Assembly: GCA_029747015.1 (NCBI GenBank)
Contig: JAKOGI010000002.1
Location: 1,469,001-1,533,000, forward strand
Direction: 5' to 3'
DNA from: Carnegiea gigantea
Lineage: Eukaryota; Streptophyta; Magnoliopsida; Caryophyllales; Cactaceae
DNA: 64,000 nucleotides
Shown: piece by piece, positions 21,102 through 38,185 of the stretch
How the letters are laid out: every line of letters begins with the position of its first letter
How positions within the stretch are numbered: position 1 is the first letter of the stretch
The notes under the pieces: generated by a model
The model's input: only the letters and a program-made list of their open reading frames with translations
Told to the model about the DNA's origin: nothing
Database searches by the model: none
Program-made: the position numbers and the translations under genes

Positions 21102-24100
21102 ATGGAAGAAAAAATCAAGCTCCAGCTCCAACTAGCTTCATCAATGGAGGACGGGTTTCGAGAAGAAGAGTTCTATGAGCAAATTGAAGCTCCAAAGTTC
21201 GTCGATTTCACCATCCCTGATCACTACTCCCCCGACGATCGCTATTGGTTCTGTTCTCGTGTCGGTCTGTTCTCTCTCCAGTAGCTTCTTTGTGCTCTTT
21301 CTATTTTTAGAATGTATGAGTTTATGAATCTACGAATTCATTGAGATTTTTATCGTCTTTCTGTCTCTAACCTGAAGATTCGTGTTCGAAACACCTTTCT
21401 GAGACTGGATTTGAACAAGAGAAGTACCGATTATGGCGACTAGGATTGAGTGCTTTTTCTGGAAATTAATTCGTTGGGTCAGCTTAATTTAGGATGTGTT
21501 TATGGAATACTAAGTTTAAATCAGGTTTAGATCTGATTGATTGGTCTGTAAATTGGGTCAATTCAGAGTCTAGTTGAAATTAGATGCCTTCTTTGGTGGG
21601 TGTATGGGTTCAGGTTAGTTTAGTTTAGCTTAAAGGCTTTCGGATTTCATAAACCAGTTCAGGTCAAGTTTTCCAGTCTATAGTAGTTGTTTTGTATGTG
21701 AATGCAACATCAGCGTCCCCAAAATTTCTTATTTTACGGTATGTTGTATTTCAGGATGTGACCAAAGGCATGAGGAAGAAATGGATTCCGAAACCATCTA
21801 TAAGAACTTCCTTCTTCGGGTTAGATTTTTGAATAGATATTCCCTTTTCAGGATCATGTGCTGATTTAGTAATGCATTGACATTGCCCTTATAATAACTT
21901 CTTGCAGGTTATGGCTGCAAGGAGCCCGAATGTGCGCCTTCGGAAAGCTCTAAGCAGGAGAACTACAGGGTACATTGAATGGCCTTTTTCGAGTTCACAG
22001 TGGTTTCAATGCTTTCTGTAAAAATCAAATTTTCTGATGAATGCTTTCATATTCTGTTTCCTGCAGTGAAACTAAGAAATGCCCACTTTCTGCACCTCCC
22101 AAGCCTTCGAAATCCAGGCTACCAAGATTGGCAGTAGCTTCTTCCATTTCTAAGAAGCTTGTTCTCGATGAAAAGGACGCTAATAAACCCCCTTCTGAAA
22201 AGCCTTGTTCAACCCCCAAAGCTCGAGTGAAGCATGTTGCAGCAAAGTACATGACGTCGGTGAGGAAGAAGAAAGGAAGTTCTCCAAACCCTAATGCATT
22301 TCGGAGTGTCAGGAACCCCAAGAAGACGAGTATTACAGTACCCAAGAGTAAGGTTGTCACAAAGGCTTTGGTTTTCAACTCACCTAAGAAAGCACAAAAG
22401 GCGAAAGCTTCATCGGAGATGACTACCCCTATAACAAAGTTATGTGAGGGGATAAAGAAGATGCAGATAACCCAGAAACCGTCCGAGGAATGCAGAAGTG
22501 TAAGGAAAGCATTGCCTTTAGATGCTCCGAAGAAACAACCGAGCAGTTCTAGGAAGAATGATCCCAAGTTCTCAAGGAGTATCAAGAGTAAGGCCAACAG
22601 AAAAGATGAGAAGACAGCTCAAAGTGAAGTTCAAGCAGCTAAGACTAGGGATGACTCAAGCGATGTGGAGGTAGATGGGAAGTCAAGAGCTGGTTCAATG
22701 GAATTGCATTCTGGAACGGTGGAATCAGAGGTTGAAAAGGAAGTTGAAGCAAATTCAATGAGCTCTGGCTCGGAAGTTACTGGGTCAGAGAACACTCTGA
22801 CTAGTGAAATGACCTCTCCTTCAGATTCTGAGGCCAGAGTTTCAGCACTAGATAATTCTGTCCCATATGAAGCATCAGAAGGAGATGATCAAAGCAAAAC
22901 AAAGGAGGATAATGTTGCTGCTGATGATGTGGAAAATCAAAATCCAGGAACACTTGGTGAGGTCACCAATAATCAAGCCACAGAAAATAGATTGAAGCCT
23001 GATAATATGAGGTATGCAGTATTGTGTCTGAACTGGGTTCTTTGTGCGTTTGCCGAAGTTCTGCTCAATGTTCTAATACCCCTTTGTCGTTATGAAAATC
23101 ACAGAAATGTGGACGGTGGTAATCTAAGCAAGCACAGTGCACCTCTGAAGCACAAGGTGATGATGTTTTCCATCATAGCAGATGCCCAATGACTTCTGTT
23201 CTGCTATGGGAATGTGTCCAATGATCTCTGACTTAATATATAAGATCTCTCACTTAACCTATTGATTTATATACACAGACAAAAACTGTGGAGAAGACTT
23301 TGAAAGAAAACTGTTCTGCTGGTATGCAAGGGTTGAAATACAGCAAGCTAAAGCCAACAAATCCTAAGCCTTTTAGGCTGAGAACTGATGTATGAACTAA
23401 ATCCATAGATTGAATTCACTGCAATTCGTGTCTTCCTTTGATACAAATTGAGACCTGCTTGATGAATTTCCACTGATTCAGGAAAGAGGGATTCTGAAAG
23501 AGGCAACCTTGGAGAGGAAAGCTGACTCAAATGAGAATGCAACTATGGCACGTGAAAATTTGCAGGTCAGCTTTTGTCTCTTTTTGTTATTAATAATGAT
23601 TGAAACTACAATGACATCTTCGACTAAGTACTTCCTTATCCTCGCTGCAATCAGTGCACTGGAAACGAGTCATCTGAGAACAGAGAAAGAGAAAACAAAA
23701 AGGAAAGGGGAAAGAGTTTCAATCAGAATCAACTTGTAAGTCGACTCCCCATGTTTTCACCTTAGAGATGTTTTTGCATTCATCTTATCCTGTTGGAGTT
23801 TGTGTATTGGCATTGCAGAGGCCAATCAAAAGCAAATACATGTCTACCTCAAAGGTAGCCGAACCCAAGCCAAACAGAGGTCTCGCTCCATGTTCTGAAA
23901 AGAGACCTCAGAGGTGAGTGCTTATGCTATAAGATCACCTGGGAATTAAGTTCCAAAAATACCAAGATGAGTAACCCTTATTTTCTGCAGGGAAGCTGTT
24001 TCACAACTAAAACCTAGGCTTGCAGAATCTAGACCAACTACGATGAAGCTGAAGGAACCAAGAAAGGCAAGCAACATGGCCGCTAATCCAAGTCAAGCAC

Positions 24101-24213
24101 CGATAGTAGCACGCAAGTTGGCTGCACAAGGAAGAAGAGCAGCAACTATCCCAAAAGAGCCAAACTTTCACTATCTGCATAAACCAAAAAGCTGCATAAA
24201 AAACACGGCATAG
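21102..24213 (+). CDS. basic protein with TPX2-like motif, probable microtubule-associated
   Basis: Ten exons join in phase: 21102-21264, 21755-21819, 21908-21969, 22067-23011, 23105-23156, 23279-23389, 23482-23565, 23655-23735, 23819-23913 and 23991-24213, giving 626 residues. The conserved N-terminus runs through VDFTIPDHYSPDDRYWF and HEEEMDSETIYKNF to MAARSPNVRLRKALSRR. A long basic, Ser/Lys-rich disordered region (exon 4) shifts to an acidic stretch. Exons 6-7 join to make PKPFRLRTDERGILKEAT, like the KPF(R/K)LRT-ERG motif of TPX2-domain proteins, which bind microtubules. The C-terminus is very basic. The microtubule role is inferred from this motif alone. No membrane or signal sequence is seen. 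Exon 8 (27 codons) is the least certain. Confidence 0.8.
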
Positions 24214-24835
24214 ACATATATAGAGCAACTTGGGTTTTGAGTTTGTGTGAGAAATGCTTTGTTGTTGTTCAATTATTTCATTGAATGTCTTTATTCAAGT
24301 AATCCAGGCGCTTTGGCCTCTACCATTAATACACGAGTGTTTCTTCTTTCGCTGATTGAAAAGGCTGTATTGTTCCAATATATTTGGACGGGTAACCCCC
24401 AAGGACGGCATCTTCAAATTGCGTTTGCTATGTCAAGATCTACATCTTAAAGCTTAAATTGGTGCAACATTTTCATCGGAATTGGAAAGATGCTTAATGG
24501 TGAAAAGTGATACACACAGAGATGGTGTCATATTAGAGGTTCTGAAATCATCTTTTCAAATTTGATTATTTTTCCGAGACATTTATGTGGCTATGCATGG
24601 AAAGTAGGTGGACATTTTACTTTGAAACTATAGAAAGCGATTTCGATTCTTCAGACCGGAGACCAACTCAAGGGGAATGAGCAAAGAGTCTATACAACAA
24701 GAAGCACACAATCGCATCTGTTTCAAGTTATCTTTGCAGCCCTTGATGACCAAATCACTGAATTACATCTCACATTTATCATCTGCAATCTTGGTACAAC
24801 TTACTCTTTGCAGCTTGGTCATTAGAAGACCCTCC
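24214..24835. other. convergent 3' spacer
   Basis: The 3' ends of the TPX2-motif gene (+) and the proline iminopeptidase gene (-) face each other here. No extra gene is seen; the sequence should be mostly 3' UTRs. Confidence 0.55.
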
Positions 24836-30638
<5,803 letters not shown>

Positions 30639-30839
30639 TTTCTTCTTGTTTTAACATAATTAAATTATTTCGTTAAGACCATTAACCAGCCATGTTAAAT
30701 CTCTGCAAGAAGTAGAGGGCATTCGATAGAAAATTACCTGACGCGATGACGAGTAATGAGTCGCGGTTGGCGTGTAGCCTTTGTTTTACCAACCAGCTTT
30801 TCTCCCTCCGAACTCTGAAGCCGGCTTGAATTTGGTTAA

Positions 30840-31024
30840 GAGTCCGTTTTTTTCGTAGGTAAATTGAGATAGATAAAAAGATAAAGTGGATAGAAATAAA
30901 TTGAGGTAGATTAAAGTAGGTTAAATTTTTTATGTGATAAATTAAACTTAGTTAAAATAATAGAAGTGGGTTGAAGTGGGTTGAGGTTGGTATTTTAAAA
31001 TTGACTCACGAAAAGAACAGGCCC
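30840..31024. mobile_element. Tourist/PIF-Harbinger-like MITE, 185 bp
   Basis: The left end GAGTCCGTTTTTTTCGT matches the inverted right end GGGCCTGTTCTTTTCGT, and both sides are flanked by TAA (30837-30839 and 31025-31027), the 3-bp target duplication of this superfamily. The interior has GTTGA/GTTAAA-type repeats and no coding capacity. It lies just upstream of the PIP start, so it could affect that promoter. A relative lies at 39807-40089. Confidence 0.8.
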
Positions 31025-31843
31025 TAAAAGTTATCCTACTTGTATTTCTATCTCTAAGCCAAATTTGATTTTCCATGCCTGTTTTTTATGGAACATGTCA
31101 TTTTTGTCCTTTAGGTTGTCATCATGTTATTTTACTCACATATAGTGATACAGAGTAGATTGAATCATATATGATGTTTTGTTGTATCCTTGAATATCAA
31201 ATTTTGGAGAAAAATTATTTGTTAAACTTAAATCTAAGCTTCAAAAGTTTTATCTGTTCTTTATATTATACTACATATAAATTCATTGATATTTTAGAAT
31301 TTAAATGGCACCATAATATTTAGTAGATCCTAAAATGTGATAACAATATAGTAGAATAATTTTTACTTTCATACTATCCAGAAGAATCAACACAGTGTTC
31401 ATAGGCCCTTCAATATGATAGCGTCAGTATAGAAAATCTTAATATATCATGATATTTACAAGAATTATTTTAGAAATGACGAGGCTTGAAAATATGCTCT
31501 TCCAATATGCTCATTTAAAAGTGGAAGAAATTCCAGAGATACATTCATCAACAAAGTTCTATGCTTTTTCTATATAAATGCCTTACAATGCTCAATTGAC
31601 AATTCCCATTAATGACATTCTGCCCACTACTACTAGGGCTACATGGCATTGGGAACTCAAAATTTGGGACGCTGGCAAAAGAGGGGGCAGGAGGAAAATA
31701 GACAAAAAAGCTAATCTATACAATTGCCTTGTATATGTACGTGGACGAGAGAAGACCATTGAACACTATCAGATTATAAAACATATTCTCGGCCTTCAAC
31801 CACCAGTTTAAACTTTTGGCTAAAATGGTTTCGAATAAACACA
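31025..31843. other. intergenic region, no gene seen
   Basis: AT-rich spacer between the MITE and the decayed gene. Only short frames without recognisable motifs were found. Confidence 0.5.
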
Positions 31844-33702
31844 TTACAAGATGAAAGTGTTTGATGGTTGGTAGATGATTGGCAATTTAGACAATGTTAC
31901 ATTCCCCATTGCCACATTAGGCGCCACCGTATCTTCCCCAATAACAGGATTTACTTGTGCAACTTTTTCTGGTACAATTTTGTCCCCATCAACTTTGGCA
32001 ATCACCTCAAAATGCATCTTCAGTTTCTCAGGCTTTGTCCTCCATTCTGGGAATTCATCGAGGTTGAGTCCATCTCCTTTCTGCAGCTTCTTCTCTACCC
32101 CAAAGCCGATCTTCAGGAATGTCTGGGCAGACACGTCTGCCTTCAAAAGCTTAAAAGAACCTCTCTTGGTGGCTTTAGGACCCAAGACAGTGGGAAGGAG
32201 CATTTCTAGACCCAGCAAGTTTGGGTTGGCGCCGTTCACAGAGGCCACTGGCCACAATGTGGTTAAGTGATTTGGTGTTAGGAGGGTGGAAGCTTCGCCA
32301 GATAGAACAATGGCAGGAGGGGAAGCTTCAATGCGTTTGTTATTCAAGGAGGAAGACAGTTCAACAAGGCCTGATGCAAGGCGTTTCAGCTTCAAACGGT
32401 TGGAATATGATGGTGAAGAAGAAGAGGGGGATGTGATGGAAGTGGGGCTTACAATTCGGAGAGAGAGAAGAGGGGAACCGTTGGTTCGAGAGACATGGTG
32501 AAGGTGCTCAGCCAGACTATAAGAAGACCAGAGGCAAACCCATTTTGTGTTCGATTGAAAGGCAGTGGGAGATCAATAGCATGGCGCAAACTAACTGATT
32601 TTGCACCGTTGACTGTTATAACCGCACCCTCTGCAAGAATGACTTTCCTCATGATAGCAGCATCCACTTCATGCTGCACAACCATAAAGAACATCACAAT
32701 ATTAGCGGTAATGGCATCAACTCGAGGATGCATGCTAAGCATCAGCCCGTTAACCATGCCGACACCCCCACCATAGTATAGAGTAATTTTGTTAAGTTGA
32801 ACCAAAAAGGTTGAATGCAATTCATATCAAACCGAAGGATACGACAAATTGCTGAATTCATATCATTAGAACCCTACACAGTTCAAAGAGCTTTTTAAGA
32901 TTACAAGCAACTTTGCCTGAGTAATCATAGAGAAATTTCAAATGCAAATACCATAATCCCAGTGTTTTACATCCTCCAAGAGCTTCACTGGAAGCACCTT
33001 ATCATCAACTTCAACATCAAACTCATATGCAACTGACTGCCCCACCAACACATCCCTCATATCAAACCCTGATATTCTGAACTCATCCGCTCTGAACCCT
33101 AATCCCTTCACTATAGCCTCTTTCAAATCCTACAATTATGTATATATATACATATGAGAAAAATTACTCAAGATCACATAAATCCTATTATGCTACAAAA
33201 ATTGTGATTTCAAGAAAGTGTAATTTTCGGACCCTACGATCGATGCATATTAATGGGTATGAAAATCAAATTTTCCAGGCAAACGAGTGAACTCTCCAAC
33301 AACATTAAACCCAAAATCAAAATTCTTGAACCCCTTAATTTAATCAATCATTATCAACCCACAGGAAATGAGAAATTCTAAGCAATGGCTAATCATCAAA
33401 CTCAACTTGCCATCAATAATCCACAACAAGATGATCAAATTCTTGAGCTAAATATCAAAACTTTCAAAGACATTTTTTCGCATCCGGAGCCCGGGGGGGG
33501 GGGGGACATCCTTGAATCAACTGAAAAGACCCATCGTTTATAAATCCCAATTAATCTGAAAACAGACAAGCATAGAGAGACTCACAGAAATAGCTTTAGA
33601 GAAGGGGGGATTAACACCAGGGGAGGAAGAAACAACGGGGAACGAGGGCACCACCACGAAAGATAAAATTAGAGCTCCAAAAACCCAGGATGCCATAGCC
33701 AT
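31844..33702 (-). pseudogene. decayed gene for a signal-peptide protein of unknown function
   Basis: Gene-like segments on the minus strand are 33586-33702 (start), 32952-33129 and 32673-31844 (end). Exon 1 encodes an N-terminal signal-peptide-like helix (ASWVFGALILSFVVVPSFP). Exon 2 contains GLGFRADEFRISGFD and KLLEDVKHWDY. The last part contains VILAEGAVITVNGAKSVSLR, a Ser-rich linker and a long C-terminal domain. I recognise it only as a conserved plant secretory-type protein. Two lesions are visible. First, exon 2 ends in phase 1, but joining it to the segment at 32673 gives an immediate stop, so a middle exon appears to be missing. Second, near 32510-32530 the coding signal jumps frames: before it the frame reads to NGFASGLL, after it another frame reads LAEHLHHVSRTNGSPLLSLR and stays open to 31844. 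No possible intron fits the gap. A sequencing error could explain the second lesion but not the first. Confidence 0.65.
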
Positions 33703-33968
33703 GGAAGCCGCAGAGGAATCAAATTCTGAAGCTCTGTTTGATCGAATATGGGGATTTTTGAATTGTTGTTTTTGATGTTTTACATTACAGGAGTAAATTG
33801 AGGAGAATTTAGTAAAATGGGTACATATAGATACAGGTGAGTTAATTCTGGGACGGGGCTTGAGGTGGATTCTGGAATTTTGGCGGATTCAGTAGGCCGT
33901 GCTGGCCGCGAGAGAGAGAGACAGAGAGAGGATGGAACATTGGAGAGAGGGGTTCAAAAAAGGATTGA

Positions 33969-34042
33969 TGGCGTCGCCCGGACTCGAACCGGAGACCTTC
34001 AGTGTGTTAGACTGACGTGATAACCAACTACACCACGACACC
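33969..34042 (-). tRNA. tRNA-Val(AAC): tRNA-Val (anticodon AAC)
   Basis: The complement folds as a 74-nt tRNA. The acceptor GGTGTCG pairs with CGACGCC (one G-U), with discriminator A. The D-loop is AGTTGGTTA, the anticodon loop CTAACAC, and the T-arm GGTTCGAGTCC. A minus-strand run of six T follows within about 10 nt, fitting Pol III termination. There is no intron. Confidence 0.95.
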
Positions 34043-34284
34043 CGGTTGCTCACTGGCTCGAGCTACTAATCTTCTAAAAACCGAAAACAATTCAACGTAA
34101 TGTTTTCTCAAAAACTAATATAAATTGATTGAAAAAATAATGATACAAAAATGTTGACTTTTAGTTTCTAATATACAAATATTACGTGTATATTTTCTTC
34201 TCATTAATACTTTTTAATCTTTGATCATTGATTATGTGTACTCAATAAGGAAAATTGATTAACCCTTTAATAATTGTCACTTTT

Positions 34285-34455
34285 TTGAAAATTAATTATG
34301 ACCTAGTAGCATGAGTGAACATATGTACATATTATGATGACTTTCTGTTGAAAATTAATTATGTCCTGATAACATAATAGACCATATATATCATGGTTAC
34401 TTTTTTTGGAAAATTAATTATGTCATAATAACAAGAGAAAACATATATATATATA

Positions 34456-34534
<79 letters not shown>

Positions 34535-34640
34535 GATTGTTTTTGTTGAAAATTAATTATGTCCTGGTAGCATGAGAAATCGCATATATCATGACCACTT
34601 TTTAAAAAAGTTAGTTATTAGTAATAACATAGGAGAATAT
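34285..34640. repeat. degenerate ~60-bp tandem repeat, about five units
   Basis: Units beginning TTGAAAATTAATTATG recur at about 34285, 34348, 34408, 34546 and (degraded) 34605. Each is followed by (C/A)CTGGTAGCATGAG-like and CATATATCATGA-like segments. The third unit is interrupted by the TA microsatellite. Confidence 0.8.
34462..34532. repeat. (TA)n microsatellite
   Basis: About 35 TA units, extending a TA-rich stretch inside the third unit of the ~60-bp tandem repeat. It has probably expanded from the CATATATATC motif present in the other units. Confidence 0.95.
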
Positions 34641-36493
34641 GGAGACACAATGATGAGAGAGGGAGGGAGAGGGAGAGAGAGGACATTATAAGGTGTAGGG
34701 TATTTGGAATCTTAAAGAAGGGCTCTATTTTCAACCTGATTGCATTTCCTTGTGCTATGGAATTTCTTTAGGTTCACTTACATGTTGGATGTACTCATGT
34801 ACCAATTGACAACAACCAACGATCGACCAACCCACCCTGCAAATTGCAATAAGCTCAAAAGATTAAGGGATTGTATGGATCATCAATCAAGATATAAAAT
34901 AAAAATACGATCTGAAAGCTGAATCAAGCTGGTATATGAACAATATTAATCCTAAATATTTGGGATTTTTTTTAAGTATTATTTATAATGTCACCACTTG
35001 ATAATCGAGAAATAACAAATTTAACTACTCAAACATGGTATGAAACTGAATTGATATTCACCAATTAAAAGCATAGAATAGATAACATTATTATCTACAT
35101 TTCAATCAGTTGAAAAGGTCACTCAGTAATAACTTTAATCTTTTTTAATTTGGAGTGATTATTTAGTAGGTGGTGAGATCATTTAATTCTTGGTGCGACT
35201 CCTCAATTAATTACAGATGTAAGATTGCTACATCTGATCCATTGGCACTATACTTAAGTAGGACTTTGGGGTATAGATTTAGCTGTAATATGACAATATG
35301 TTTAGGATTATATATGTAACACATTTCAATATGTGCTTGTGTGCCTGAATAATTCATGAAATGTTCTTTATTCAATTTCATATAGTATATATAGTGGGAA
35401 AGAGCTTCCAAGTCAGCTAGTTTTTGCGGCTCCAAGAAGATACTGTTCCATGAAAGGTTGATATGAACTGTTTAAATATAAATTAGCTCAATAATGGATT
35501 AGGTTATTGCACAAGAAAAGCAATGGAGAAAGGGCTAAATCTTGCGATTATGTCATGATCATGACCTGCAGGTGTTATCTTCTGCTCGTCAATCAATTTG
35601 ATTTTGAAAAGTTGCATATAATACAAAAATTAGTAAAATGATGGAGTACTATTTTTCGTGTGGTGTACGTGGAGTGTAGACAAAATAATGTATGTACAAA
35701 CATGCAATGCAACTAATTTATCAAGCTAATTAATTGGCGATAGAGTCCTATTATTGAAATAAGATGTACGATTATTGATAAATTGTTACATAAATATCAG
35801 ATTTCTATAATTCGCATGCAGTCTGATCCCTTGTTGAAAGATCAAAAGAGAAAGATAATAATTGACTAAAAAATTTTAATTTTTTAGATGGATATTCTTT
35901 GGGAACAAGATCTTTAATTATTCATCAGAATCAAAAGTGACATTACGACTTGTATATAACCACATCCTACCAATAATGATGGTGGTGTATTGACTTATAA
36001 GTCACGACTAAATCAAAATAAGATTATGAACGTGTATATTAATTATATTACTTATTATCACTCTTCTTGAAGAATACAAGATGAGGGGGAAAAACAAAAA
36101 GAAAAGAAAAATAAGGAAGAAAGAAAGAAAGAAAGAGGCTGAAATGACCTCTAAAATACTAGAATTTCCACCAGACAAAGGCCCCGTTGACAACCCACTG
36201 ATTAAACAGAAGGAAAAAAAAGATCAGAATCACACTCTGATGAGGAGAGGCAACAACTATATTTTCAAGCTCCTTAGACAAAAGAGCAAAACAAAGCTCC
36301 AAGGTCATTTCTGAAAAGAGGTGGGTAAGTGCAACCAAACATGGCCTATGAAGAACCATGCAAAAAAAACTGACTTAAAAAACCCTCCTGCTAAAAATGA
36401 ACCCCAGAGCAGCCAGGCTATCTGTGTATACATATACATATCATATGTAAGGAGATCCTCAGCAATCGTAGATGGACCGCGAAAATCTTGTGT

Positions 36494-38185
36494 TCATGTT
36501 GAATGTTTGACAGAAGAATATAAATGTCTGACTAGATCCTTTTCTGCCATACTGAATCCAGCATCCATCTGCATATGTAAAAAGGAATAATTAATAGCTC
36601 ACAACCACAGATTAGTTGAATAATTAGGAACAGTAAGATATATCCACCTCTTTAAAAGAAAAGCAAAAATGAATATCTTATTATCACTTAATTAGTTTCT
36701 AAGGTGTGGTTGAAATCATTGGAGTTCTTAGTTGCTCATAGATGAGGGGGAAAGATTGAAGGTACCTGAGCAATGATTGTCACTTCAAGAATTGAACTTC
36801 CAAACACCATTGCACTACTATTGATAACCACTAGATGAAGGTTCTCAATCTGGGTAATGAGTTTCTCAAGCATACCATTCTTCCTCTCACAATGAATTCT
36901 AATGAGAACATCTCTGTCTGAGAATCTGGCTGCTATTTCTGGAAGGACATCACCAGATACACTATCTGACAATGTTTCCTGCCTGTAAGAGTGCTCATCA
37001 TCATCTACGAAAACCCGAGATCTTTTCACATAAACTGCTGATTCCTCTGCTTTCCTCCTCCTAGACTCCTCCTCGAGTGCCTTCACTCTTTCTTGCAGTT
37101 GCTTCAAGTACTTGATTGCGTCTCCAAGGACTGACGCCTTGTCCATCTGTCCATACAGTTGCACAAAACCCTCAGAATTTTCATGTTGCTCACAAAAGAA
37201 ATTCATTGAAGCTTCAAATAGTTCTTAGTTCAGTGGTGCAAGTAACTGATGAAATTACCTTCTTGAGCCCAGGAACAATAGCCGATAAGGCAATGAACCG
37301 TTGGGTGAGTTTTTCCCTGCGCTTCCTCTCAGCTAAAACATGCTCCTTAGCATGTGACAATCTACCAGAATCGCTACTTCTCTTTGCGACTTGAGGAGCC
37401 TCAAGGATGTAACTTTGGTTCTGAATTGAAGTTTGATCATCAGAAACCATCATAGCAGGTGAGAATGTAATAGTAGAGACTGGGGTCTCTTCTTTTGGGG
37501 TCAGCAGGACAGTTTGGTTTGAGTTGTTTGAATTGGAAAAGGACAACATGGCAGGGGAGGAGTTCAGGTGTGAATTCAACCCATGATTATGTAAGTGGTT
37601 GGAATTCCAATCATTTGTTTTGATCTGTTTAGTTGGCCTTTGAAGAAGAGCATGATGATCGAATTGCATTGAAGATATCTTGCATCTTGGACTTGGGTTG
37701 TAATTATAAGTCCCATGCTGAAGACTATTAGATGATGCAGGTAACAGTGGTGGAATGAAGAGCTCCTCAAGTGAGTTGACTTGAAGCTGATGATTGATGA
37801 AGCTAAAATCATCCATTCCCTGCTCAGATTAATGCAAATTGATCACCAAATTATCATAGATAAATGTCATTCAATAGCTAAACAATAAGTACAACATCAG
37901 CATGATTATCACTATGCTGACGAACACAAATGCCATCTGGAGTTATTTTCTAGAAAACATCAGATGCCCACTAAAATGCAGACATTTTTGAAGTGCCCAT
38001 GAAACATTTCTGGCAAAATTTCTCACCCTTTTTTTTTTTCTCTCTTTTAGAACAGCCCTTGTACTGAGCTGGGCGTATTATCAAACACATGGAGAACACC
38101 AAGTAAAACTACAGAAAAAAGACACAAATTTCAATGATTGATGAACACCCAAGTTGCATACCAGATCAGTGAAGCCTCTGAACAT
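36494..38185 (-). CDS. bHLH transcription factor, NAI1/bHLH18-25 group
   Basis: Four exons join in phase 0: 38162-38185, 37259-37819, 36766-37146 and 36494-36568, giving 346 residues. The start MFRGFTDL is followed by GMDDFSFINHQLQVNSLEEL, like the N-terminus of subgroup IVa plant bHLH proteins. The bHLH domain runs from about residue 165 to 220. The basic region HVLAERKRREKL starts at H168, with H, E and R at the spacing for G-box (CACGTG) binding. Helix 2 is MDKASVLGDAIKYLKQLQER, and an intron splits the loop exactly before it. A leucine-rich extension (VKALEEESRRR) and an ACT-like C-terminal region (IRIHCERKNGMLEKLITQIE) should support dimerisation. Relatives control ER-body or jasmonate-linked genes, but the target here is unknown. 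The frame stays open upstream of MFRG with no better conserved start. Confidence 0.9.

Larger units (their letters stand above)
34043..36493. other. intergenic region with a minisatellite, no gene seen
   Basis: Between tRNA-Val and the bHLH gene. It holds the ~60-bp tandem array and TA repeat listed separately, a purine run (GGAGGGAGAGGGAGAGAGAGG near 34660) and otherwise AT-rich DNA. No coding or RNA gene was found. Confidence 0.55.

Noticed and set aside
32498..32530. Tiny intron explaining the frame change in the decayed gene
   Set aside because: The only GT...AG spacing available would be about a dozen bases, far below any plant intron.
34285..34640. CRISPR-like array of regularly spaced repeats
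   Set aside because: Units are contiguous degenerate tandem repeats without unique spacers, in a plant nuclear context.
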